Of a stretch of DNA of 58,000 bases, positions 15,842 through 23,700 are shown in pieces. Made by a program: the position numbers and the translations under genes. Under the pieces are notes generated by a model. It was not told the DNA's origin. It ran no database searches and saw only the letters and a list, made by a program, of their open reading frames with translations. Each line of letters opens with the position of its first letter. Position 1 is the stretch's first letter. This DNA is from Muribaculaceae bacterium (GTDB lineage: Bacteria > Bacteroidota > Bacteroidia > Bacteroidales > Muribaculaceae): contig VSPD01000013.1 in the NCBI GenBank assembly GCA_009775125.1, positions 1 through 58,000 on the forward strand, written 5' to 3'.

Positions 15842-16012
15842 TCATGCGGGGGGGTTGATGGCGCTGGTGGGGCAAACAGCCTCGCAAGAGCCACATTCGA
15901 TGCACTTGTCGGGGTCGATTTTGTAGATGTCGCCTTCGGAGATTGCTTCAACGGGGCATTCGGGCAGACATGTGCCGCAAGCCACGCAGATGTCGGTGAT
16001 AACGTAAGCCAT
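15842..16012 (-). CDS. Small 2x[4Fe-4S] ferredoxin (56 aa)
   Basis: A bacterial-type ferredoxin with two [4Fe-4S] cluster motifs: CVACGTCLPECP (residues 9-20) and CIECGSCEAVCP (37-48). It is a low-potential soluble electron carrier. Translation from the minus strand gives MAYVITDICVACG... to ...SAINPPA, 56 residues, normal for clostridial-type ferredoxins. It has its own exact promoter (16061-16091) and terminator, so it is expressed as a single gene. A likely electron acceptor for the 2-oxoglutarate:ferredoxin oxidoreductase at 29840-32753 and for other oxidoreductases in the genome; this partnership is inferred. Its shortness makes it easy to miss. Confidence 0.97.
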   Translation of the reverse strand: MAYVITDICVACGTCLPECPVEAISEGDIYKIDPDKCIECGSCEAVCPTSAINPPA

Positions 16013-16060
16013 GGTTGGGTTTGTTTTAGAAATTATTTTACGAAATTAGTTTTGTGGATG

Positions 16061-16091
16061 CAAATGTAGGCATAATTTCGTAATTGGCAAA
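16061..16091 (-). promoter_or_regulatory. Bacteroidetes-type promoter for the ferredoxin
   Basis: On the minus strand TTTG (16088-16091), a 19-base spacer, TACATTTG (16061-16068). Exact boxes, about 49 bases before the start codon. Confidence 0.75.
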
Positions 16092-16126
16092 ATTTTTTTT
16101 TTGCAAAGGGTGGGATTTTAGGAATC

Positions 16127-16891
16127 CTATAATTTCAGCCAAAGGTTGATTGAATCGCGCAGGGCGGTGTCGCGCAGGGCCCAGGACTGGAATTGGGTAA
16201 AGGATATGGCCACGGCGGTGTCGAGGGCGGGATATCGGGGGGCGAGGCGGCGGGCCACGGTGGCGGGCACCACGGCGCGGGGGATGCGGCCCAAGGCTGT
16301 GAGCACAACCAGGTGCTCGGCGTTGACGCCGGGGAGGGTGCTTACGTAGATGGTGTCGCCGATTTCGCGGCCCAGGGCGGCGACGCGCGAGGCGAAGGGG
16401 CTGTCTTCGGGGAGCCATACGGTGTCGGCGGCGAGGTCGAGGGCTGTGCGCACGGCCGGGGGGGCGGTGTCGGGGCGGTGCTGGACGAGGATTTCGCGGT
16501 CGAGGTAGACGGGATCGGTCATAACGAAGCGTTGTTTTAACTCGACGGTGAGGGGCATGGATGCTATCACTATGTCGTAGCGTCCGTCGCGGAGACCTTC
16601 GGTGGCGTGGGCAAGGGGCACGAAGGGGTGGTATTTCACGGGTATGGAGCGCGAACGGGCGATGCGCTCGATTATTTGGTAGTCGCGGCCGAAGGCTGAG
16701 TCGCCTCGCACGCCGTAGCATATGCCGTTGAATTCGATGGCTATGTTGAGGGTGTCGCCCCCGGCTATGGCTTCGGCGCGGGCAAAGGGACTTTTTGGCC
16801 GGTGTGAGCATCGGCCGAGCATGACCATGGCGGCGACGGCTCCGGCGAGCAGGGCCACGAGCAGCGACAGGCGGGGACGGATGGGGCGCAT
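16127..16891 (-). CDS. Periplasmic solute-binding-like protein (family 3)
   Basis: This resembles amino-acid ABC binding proteins and the N-terminal part of MltF-type lytic transglycosylases. A membrane anchor or signal peptide occupies residues 6-26. The binding-protein fold follows: LNIAIEFNGICYGVRGDSAFGRDYQIIERIARSR, then GLRDGRYDIVIASMPLTVELKQRFVMTDPVY, the family's ligand-loop region. It ends at residue 254 without a lytic transglycosylase domain, and no ABC permease or ATPase is adjacent. It could be a truncated MltF-like regulator or an orphan receptor. It lies downstream of the porin gene on the same strand, separated by a short gap with a CTCAAGCCGGAG palindrome. Confidence 0.7.
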   Translation of the reverse strand: MRPIRPRLSLLVALLAGAVAAMVMLGRCSHRPKSPFARAEAIAGGDTLNIAIEFNGICYGVRGDSAFGRDYQIIERIARSRSIPVKYHPFVPLAHATEGLRDGRYDIVIASMPLTVELKQRFVMTDPVYLDREILVQHRPDTAPPAVRTALDLAADTVWLPEDSPFASRVAALGREIGDTIYVSTLPGVNAEHLVVLTALGRIPRAVVPATVARRLAPRYPALDTAVAISFTQFQSWALRDTALRDSINLWLKL

Positions 16892-16931
16892 AGTTTATAG
16901 CTTTTATGGTATTTAGGCTACCTATGATTTT

Positions 16932-16956
16932 CTCAAGCCGGAGACTTGAGTTCCTA
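16932..16956. repeat. CTCAAGCCGGAGACTTGAG palindrome, copy 3
   Basis: The same hairpin family as 13645 and 15661, with one stem change and the suffix TTCCTA. It sits just past the stop codon of the porin gene. Confidence 0.8.
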
Positions 16957-16959
16957 AAA

Positions 16960-18954
16960 TCAGTTGGCGAAGTCGATGGAGAGGCCCATCTGGAAGCGGC
17001 GGGGGTTGAGGGGGTAATGGGGCAGGGAGAAGTAGTCGGCGGAGAACCAGCCTTGGTTGATGTGGGTCATCATCACGTAGAAGCGCACTTTGGAGAGTTT
17101 CATGTTGGCGTAGGCTGTCATGAATGGGTAGTTGCCGAGCAGGGCTTCGCGCTGGTTGTGGAAGGTGGCTGTGGCGGGCTGGTAGGCGGGGGCGTGGTAG
17201 CGTGTATAGTAGTCGCAGTCGAGGCCGAGCTGGAAGTGGAGGGTGGCTATGCGGGCGCGGATGTAGAGGCTGGAGCGCAGGGCGAGCTTGGGAAGGGAGA
17301 GGACGGCGTCGTCGGACGATGTCTGGTATATCACGCGGTTGTCCCAGTGGAGTATGCCCAGGCGAAGGCGCTGGTCGAGCGAGGCGGTGAACACTTGGAT
17401 TGAGCCGGAGTGCTGGGCGGGGAGTGCTTGGGTGTCGAAGTAGAGGAGGTTCTGTACGTTGCGCGCGGCGATTTTGATGGCTGTACCGGTGTGGGGTATG
17501 TCGAGGCGTCCGCCAAAGGTGACACGGCGTTCTTTTCCGAAGGTGTTGCGCCAGGCGAAGTGGTTGGAGATGTAGTTTTCCATCAGGTAGGGGGCGGCTG
17601 TGTTGGTGAAGGCTCCGAATCCGGTGATGGCTACGGTGTCGCCCAGCAGGGGGATGCGTGTGGAGATGTGTCCGTCGATTTTGATTTCGCCGGCGGCGCG
17701 GCCCACTACGCCGAGTTCGGCTTTTGCCGCGTAGGTGAGTATCGAGCCTCGCTGCTTGGTGAGCTGGGCGCCGACCCATGCGAGGTTTTCGCTTCCCCGG
17801 GCGGGTATGGCTCCGATGCCTTCGGGCAGGGGTGTGAGGCCGTCGCGGACGGTGAGGGTGTCGGGGGTCTGGCGGTATTTTCGTATTTCGTAGGTGGCGT
17901 AGGCTGCGAGGCCGAATTTGGCGTAGCGGTGGAAGCCTTCGATGAGGTCGACGCCTATGGTGTTGGAGAGGGCCCAGTAGGTGGTGCGGTCGCGGGTGAA
18001 TTTATCGTTGAGGTAGGCGCGGTTGTCAAAGAATTTGGAGGTCTCGGATGGGTTGTCGTCGAGGAAAAGGTGCTTGGTGTCGCGGTAGTTGAGGGTCCAG
18101 ATGAAGGAGGATACAGGGATGTAGGTGCGCACGGTGGTGGTGTCGTCGATTTGGTCTTCGTGCCAATAGCCTACTTTGTATCGGGAGTTGAGCATGAGCT
18201 CGCCGCCCACTACTCGGGTGTGGGCGTGGGTGAGGTTGACGGGTATCGACTTGGGGTTGATTGAGGACACGCCGCCTTGCATCTGCGCGGGGTCAGTGAT
18301 GTAGAGGTCGTCGGTGATGCCGCCGTTTTCTTTGTGGACGAGGTTGTAGTGGTTCCACGCGCCTTGGAATTCGTATCGGTCGCCCATATATGAGCCGTTG
18401 AATCCCCATGCGAGGTCTTTGGCGGCCTGTGCTTCGTAGGAGCCTTTGGAGTAGAGGTAATCGAGGTTGGCTCCGATTTGGGCGCGTGCGTTGATGTTGC
18501 CGGAGAATATGGCGCCGAGGCGTTCCTGGGAGTTGTCGCGTCCGCCTCCGGCGTTGTAGGACAGAAGGGTCATGGGGGCGCGGGTGTTGTAGAATTTTTG
18601 GTGCACGGATGACGGGAGCCATCGGGCGAGGCCGTCGCGGAAGAAGAAGTCGGAATAGGCGGGGCGGTCGAGGTATATCATGTCTATGCCTTCGGTGCCG
18701 AGGTTGCCGGTGGTGGCCCATGCCGGGGAGCCGGCGGAGGGAATGGAGCGGCGGTGGTAGTCTTCGAAGAGGGTGTCGATTTGTGCGGGCTCGTGCAGGC
18801 CGAGGGGCTCGGAGGCAGTCCAGGCGTAGGATGGCGCGAGCGGGGCGCGCCGCTTTGCCGGCGACGACTGGCGCGAGCGGCTGTCGGGGCCTTGTGCGGC
18901 TGCCGCTGCGGCGCATATTATCAATAATATGGCTGTGAGGATGCGATGTTTCAT
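16960..18954 (-). CDS. Putative outer-membrane porin (Porin_10-type)
   Basis: A beta-barrel outer-membrane protein of about 664 residues. The start at 18954 gives the signal peptide MKHRILTAILLIICAAAAAAQ; an upstream in-frame ATG at 19005 would run through the promoter and is rejected. The mature part is rich in alternating hydrophobic strands and aromatic residues and ends in MGLSIDFAN. The segment TTGNLGTEGIDMIYLDRP with LSYNAGGGRDNSQERLGAIFSGNINARAQ recalls the Bacteroidetes putative porin family. Substrate is unknown. A perfect promoter precedes it, and it may be cotranscribed with the solute-binding protein gene downstream. Confidence 0.82.
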   Translation of the reverse strand: MKHRILTAILLIICAAAAAAQGPDSRSRQSSPAKRRAPLAPSYAWTASEPLGLHEPAQIDTLFEDYHRRSIPSAGSPAWATTGNLGTEGIDMIYLDRPAYSDFFFRDGLARWLPSSVHQKFYNTRAPMTLLSYNAGGGRDNSQERLGAIFSGNINARAQIGANLDYLYSKGSYEAQAAKDLAWGFNGSYMGDRYEFQGAWNHYNLVHKENGGITDDLYITDPAQMQGGVSSINPKSIPVNLTHAHTRVVGGELMLNSRYKVGYWHEDQIDDTTTVRTYIPVSSFIWTLNYRDTKHLFLDDNPSETSKFFDNRAYLNDKFTRDRTTYWALSNTIGVDLIEGFHRYAKFGLAAYATYEIRKYRQTPDTLTVRDGLTPLPEGIGAIPARGSENLAWVGAQLTKQRGSILTYAAKAELGVVGRAAGEIKIDGHISTRIPLLGDTVAITGFGAFTNTAAPYLMENYISNHFAWRNTFGKERRVTFGGRLDIPHTGTAIKIAARNVQNLLYFDTQALPAQHSGSIQVFTASLDQRLRLGILHWDNRVIYQTSSDDAVLSLPKLALRSSLYIRARIATLHFQLGLDCDYYTRYHAPAYQPATATFHNQREALLGNYPFMTAYANMKLSKVRFYVMMTHINQGWFSADYFSLPHYPLNPRRFQMGLSIDFAN

Positions 18955-18963
18955 ATTGATGCG

Positions 18964-18995
18964 CAAATTTACGGCTTTTTCGCTATCTTTGCAAA
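18964..18995 (-). promoter_or_regulatory. Promoter for the porin, overlapping a divergent promoter
   Basis: On the minus strand TTTG (18992-18995), a 20-base spacer, TAAATTTG (18964-18971). On the plus strand the same interval contains TATCTTTG (18984-18991), a -7 box for the antiporter gene. The two -7 boxes are offset by 20 bases, so polymerases could not occupy both at once. Confidence 0.75.
18984..18991 (+). promoter_or_regulatory. -7 box for the antiporter gene
   Basis: TATCTTTG, an exact -7 match. The -33 position (18960-18963) does not match TTTG. It lies inside the spacer of the opposing porin promoter. Confidence 0.55.
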
Positions 18996-19011
18996 AAAAT
19001 AGCAATAATCA

Positions 19012-19049
19012 TAGGATTCATAGGAGGCTTAGGATGCCTATGAATCCTA
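19012..19049. repeat. TAGGATTCATAGG hairpin in the antiporter leader
   Basis: A perfect 13-bp stem (19012-19024 with 19037-19049) of the TAGGA family, placed between the promoter and the start codon at 19064. Unlike the other members it lies in a 5' untranslated region, so it could affect translation or transcript stability. Confidence 0.75.
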
Positions 19050-19063
19050 AAATACGACCGTCT

Positions 19064-20542
19064 ATGGAATATATCACTTCTGAGAATATAATGCTGATCG
19101 GGTCGCTTCTGCTTATTTGCGGGGTGATGTTCGGCAAGTTGAGCTACCGGCTGGGGCTTCCGCTTCTGCTTGTGTTCTTGCTTGTGGGCATGGGCTTCGG
19201 CGTGGACGGCCTGGGCGTGAGCTTTCACGACATGCACACGGCTCAGTTCACGGGCATGGTGGCTCTGTGCATCATCTTGTTTTCGGGCGGCATGGATACG
19301 CGCGTCAAGGCCATTCGGCCTGTGATAGGGCCGGGTGTGGTGCTTGCCACGGCGGGGGTGCTGGTCACGGCTCTGCTCACGGGGCTGTTTGTGTGGTGGC
19401 TGTCGGGCATGGCGTGGACTAATATCCATTTCGCGCTGCTGCCGTCGATTTTGCTTGCGGCCACGATGTCGTCGACCGACTCGGCGTCGGTGTTCGGCAT
19501 CCTGGGGGCGCAGAAGGTGGGTCTGCGTCAAAATCTGCGTCCGCTGCTCGAATTGGAGAGCGGCAGCAACGACCCTATGGCTTATATGCTCACGATTATC
19601 CTCATCGAGGCCGTCACGCTTGGCTCGGGATTGTCGGCCGGGGCGGTGGCCGGGCAACTGGCGTTGCAGTTTGCCGTGGGCGGCGTGGCGGGCTACGCGA
19701 TGGGGCGGGCCATACCGTGGCTCATCGGCCGCTACCGCCGCATCAACCGCGACGGGGCGGAGGAGGATTCGGGGCAGGCTTCATCGATGCTGGGGATTTT
19801 GACGCTGGGCGGGGCGTTTCTCACCTTTGCCATTGCCAACGGCCTTGGGGGCAACGGCTACCTGGCCGTGTATCTGTGCGGCATCGTCACGGGCAACTCG
19901 CGCGCGCCGATGCTGCGGGGCATCTCGCGGTTTATGTCGGGGATGTCCTGGCTCGGGCAGATTGTGGTGTTCCTGATGCTTGGCCTGCTTGTGAATCCTC
20001 ACGAGATGATAGCCGTGGCTCCGGTGTCGATATTGATAAGCCTGTTTATGATGCTGGTCGGCCGCCCTGCGAGCGTGTGGCTGTGCATGCTGCCGTTCAG
20101 GCGGTTCACGGCCAAGGCGCGGCTGTTTGTGTCGTGGGTGGGGCTTCGCGGAGCGGTGCCGATTATCTTCGCCACTTACCCGGTGGTGGCCGAGGTGGAG
20201 GGCGCGTCGCAGATTTTCAATATCGTGTTTTTCGTGACGCTTGTGTCGCTGCTGTTGCAGGGCACCACGGTGGTTGCGGCCTCGCGCCGCCTTGGGCTCA
20301 CGGAGCAGCCTGAGGCCGACGAGTCGGATTTCGGCGTGGAGCTCGACGAGGCTCTGCCGACGCGCCTCGACGCCCGTCGCGTCACCGACGCCATGCTCGC
20401 CTCGGGTAATACTCTGCGCGACATGCGCATGCCGGCGGGCTCGCTGGTTATGATGGTGAAGCGCGGCAAGGAGTATATCGTGCCCAACGGCAACATCGAG
20501 CTTCGCCGCGGCGACACCCTGCTTATAATAAAGGAGAATTAA
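19064..20542 (+). CDS. Potassium/proton antiporter (CPA1, CvrA/NhaP2-type)
   Basis: An inner-membrane cation:proton antiporter of about 492 residues. Twelve or so hydrophobic segments fill residues 1-390; the ion-binding region is visible in STDSASVFGIL and LELESGSNDPMAYML (conserved Asn-Asp). The C-terminal ~80 residues (DARRVTDAMLASGNTLRDMRM... LRRGDTLLIIKEN) form a TrkA-C/RCK_C regulatory domain, typical of CvrA. I chose ATG 19064 because the membrane domain begins there; upstream ATGs in frame lie in the hairpin. The gene is convergent with the adhesin gene, with a long shared palindrome between them. Confidence 0.9.
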   Translation: MEYITSENIMLIGSLLLICGVMFGKLSYRLGLPLLLVFLLVGMGFGVDGLGVSFHDMHTAQFTGMVALCIILFSGGMDTRVKAIRPVIGPGVVLATAGVLVTALLTGLFVWWLSGMAWTNIHFALLPSILLAATMSSTDSASVFGILGAQKVGLRQNLRPLLELESGSNDPMAYMLTIILIEAVTLGSGLSAGAVAGQLALQFAVGGVAGYAMGRAIPWLIGRYRRINRDGAEEDSGQASSMLGILTLGGAFLTFAIANGLGGNGYLAVYLCGIVTGNSRAPMLRGISRFMSGMSWLGQIVVFLMLGLLVNPHEMIAVAPVSILISLFMMLVGRPASVWLCMLPFRRFTAKARLFVSWVGLRGAVPIIFATYPVVAEVEGASQIFNIVFFVTLVSLLLQGTTVVAASRRLGLTEQPEADESDFGVELDEALPTRLDARRVTDAMLASGNTLRDMRMPAGSLVMMVKRGKEYIVPNGNIELRRGDTLLIIKEN

Positions 20543-20551
20543 GAAATAAGG

Positions 20552-20637
20552 AATTACTAATGACAAATGACTAATGACGAATTAATACACAGCTTGGTAT
20601 TAATTCGTCATTAGTCATTAGTAATTTGTCATTAGTC
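20552..20637. repeat. TAATGACGAATTAATAC palindrome between convergent genes
   Basis: Arms end in a perfect 23-base pairing (AATGACTAATGACGAATTAATAC with its complement) around the loop ACAGCTTG. Further copies of the words ACTAATGAC lie on both outer sides. It sits 9 bases after the antiporter stop and 5 before the adhesin stop, so it probably acts as a two-way terminator. The same words recur at 57888-57925. Confidence 0.9.
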
Positions 20638-20641
20638 TTTG

Positions 20642-20740
20642 TTAGTAGCGCACTTTTTCGGCTTTGGATCCGGTGCGGCGGATGTAGATGCCGGGAGCGG
20701 TGGGCGCGCCGGGGAGGCGGATGCCTTGGATGGTGTAGTA
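20642..20740 (-). other. C-terminal sorting-type cassette, copy 2
   Basis: This encodes YYTIQGIRLPG ... RRTGSKAEKVRY and is nearly identical in DNA to 9957-10055. See copy 1 for the comparison. Confidence 0.75.
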
Positions 20741-23700
20741 TTCTACGGGGGTGTCATTCACGGTGGGGCCGACGGGAAGGCCGGTGACGGCGGCATCGAC
20801 GGGGTTGGAGAATAGGGATTCGCCGATGGTGTAGCGCGTGGTCACGTTGTAGGTGTGGGTGCCTTCCGCAGCGTCGGCGTCGAGGTAGGTCTCGTCGGCG
20901 GTGGCGGCGATGAGGACGCCGTCGCGGTAGATGTTGTAGCCTTCGATTTCGAGGGCTTCGCGGGGCGCGGAGGCAGGGGTGAAGGTGATGTCGTCGATTA
21001 CCACGGCTTTGTTTTGCGTTGTCGACAGCGAGACGCGCACGGCTGCGTAGCGGGCGTCGGCAGGGAGGGTGTAGCTGAACAGGGCGAAGCCTTTGTCGGC
21101 GTCGTATTCGGTTCCGGCGGGCACGTCGACCGCGGTGGCGAAGGGCGTGAAGGCGTCGATAGCGTCGGTGGTGGCGGAGTAGAGCACGTCGAGCTTCTCG
21201 GCGGGCGAGGCCCCCCACCCCATCGGTGTGGCGTGGGCGCGGAATGATATGGCGGTTTCGCCGGGATAGAGCTCGGGGAGGATGAGCCAGTCGGAGCTTG
21301 CTCCTTCGGCCGAGCCCCAGGCTATGAGCGAGGTGGAGCCGGAGAAGGAGTTGATGTTGTAGGATTTGAGGTCGACTTCGGGATATGACGCGCCGTTGCG
21401 GTTGACCTGGAATGCCATGGGCTGTCCGCCGTTGGGCTGTGTGAGCCACGATGAGGCCACGACGGTGGCTTGGCCGTCGGCGTCGTAGATTTTATAGTCG
21501 CCGATGGTGCCGTGGGGCGATGAGGCGGTGACGCCGCCAAAGTCCCAGGGGGTGAGCGTTTCGAGCTCGTCGGTCATGGCCGATGGAGCGCGGTCGTCGG
21601 CAGCACGGGGCCATGTGAGGCGCACTGCGCCGTCTTCGCAAGCGGCGGCGAGACCGTCGATGGCGGGCAAGCGGGGTGCGCGCACGGCTATGTCGAGGGT
21701 GGCGGCGTTGTCGGCGGTGTTTTGGTCGGCGTCGAAGTCGATTGTGGCGGTGAGGGTGGCGTCGGCAAGGTTGACGGGAATTGTGACGGGGATGTCTATC
21801 GAGGCTGTGGCGTCGGGTGCTATTTCATCGCCTTGTACGCTTGCAAGCTCGATGCCGGAGGCGGCGATGGTCACTTCATAGCCCGAGGCGGGGGCAAGAC
21901 CGTTGTTGGCGACGCGCACGGTGTAGACGGCCTCGGTGCCGGCGACGGGGTCGGCCGCGCCGGTGAAGGCTGTGAGGGCGAGGTCGGAGGCGCACACGTC
22001 GGTGATGCGGATGTTGTCGAGCAGAAGGTCTTGATACTGCTGGGTGGAGGCCTTGAAAGCCACTTGCAGCGAGGCGCAGCCGCGGAATGCGGCGAGGTCG
22101 ACGGTGCGGAGGGTCCACTCGGGCGATGTGGCGGTGATTGAGGCAACGGACTCGAAGGTGACGCCTCGGTCGGGCGAGATGAGCACGTCGAGGGCTACGG
22201 CGTCGCCGCTGCTGTCGGCGGTGCGGTACCAGAATTTGAGCGCGGGGTTGGCCGCGGAAGCTATGTCGACCACGGGGCTCTGCAAGGTGATGGTGCCTTT
22301 CGACGAATATTTCATCCAGCCCAGGTCGGCGTCTTGCGAGGAGTCGGCGGTGTCGTAGATCGATTTTGTGGAGGCCGACCATTCGGGGTAGCCGCTGTCG
22401 GAGCCGCGCACCGTAGTCCACGGGGCCGTGGAGGCCTTGCCGCCGGCAAAGGATTCGGCGAAGGGCACGGGATAGGCGCTGCCGAAGATGAGCATGTTGG
22501 AGTTGCATCCGGTGCTTTCGCCGGCCACGTTGGAGGCGTAGACGGTGTATTGAAGGGCTGTCTGCACGGAGGCGTCGAGGTCGGTATCGGTGTATTCGCA
22601 CGACGTGAGGGCGGTTGCGGCGTCGGCTCCGTTGGCGACGCGGGCCACGCGGTAGCGCAGGTTGGCCGCGGAGATGTATCCGCCGTTGCGTCCTTCGGTG
22701 GGGGCCGACCAGGTGAGAACGGCGCGGTCGCCGTCCTGGCGGAGCACTACGTCGGTTACTGCCATGGGCGTGTCTTCGCCGACATATGTCTCGGCGGTGG
22801 CGGCGTAGCCTGCTCCGTAGGCGTTATGGAACACTACCGAGTAGCGGTTGATGCCGTTGGCGGCTTCGGTGTCGGTCACGCTTATCTCCGACGAGGGCGC
22901 GGGGGCTTCGACGGTGGCAACGAGGCGCGAGGTGGTGAGGTTGGTCACTTCGGCTTTGGTGAGAGCCGCGAGTGCTGTGCCGTCGACGGCCTCGGCAGGG
23001 ACGGCGGCCTTTACGGTGGCTTGTAGCGCGCCTTCGGCGGCGGCTTCGACCACTACCTCGGGCGAGGCCACGGGGGCTTTGAGCGACACTCCGGCCGACA
23101 CCTCGAAGGTGTAGACATAGAGGTTGTATTGGTACTTGGGGCTGGTGCACTGCAAGCCTATATTATATGTGCCGTCGGCATCGGGGGTGAAGACCACAGT
23201 GAGGGTGTGGCGCGTGTTGTCGGCGGTGGAGCCGTCGGGCACGATGGCCGTGGTCATGGCCTCGGGCGATGCAGAGGCGCCGGCCATGATGCGGAAGGTT
23301 TCGGCGGCGCGGGTGTTGCCGGCGCGCATTTCGAGGGTGAGGGTGTATTGGCATCCGCCGCGGAGGGTGAGCGAGGGTGAGAACAGCCAGTCGTCGGAGG
23401 CGTTGTTGCGGTTGTAGTTGCACACGGCTCCGTTGGCCGACCATTTCCATGTGGAGCCGTCGGCGTTGGCATCGTCGACGGTGAAGAATTTGAATTGCTC
23501 TTCGTCGGTGAGGTCGTAGGCCACGGGGGGCGTTACGGCGTAGCCCAGGGTGAGCTTGGGCGTGACGGCGGGATTGCCGGTTTTGCCCGATGCGGTGGCG
23601 CGCACCTCGTAGGTGTAGTCGGCCAAGGCGGCAGGGAGGGAGGCGTCGGTGCAGGCGGTGGCGGTGATGCCGGAGGCCACTGTGGCTGCGTCGGGCATGC

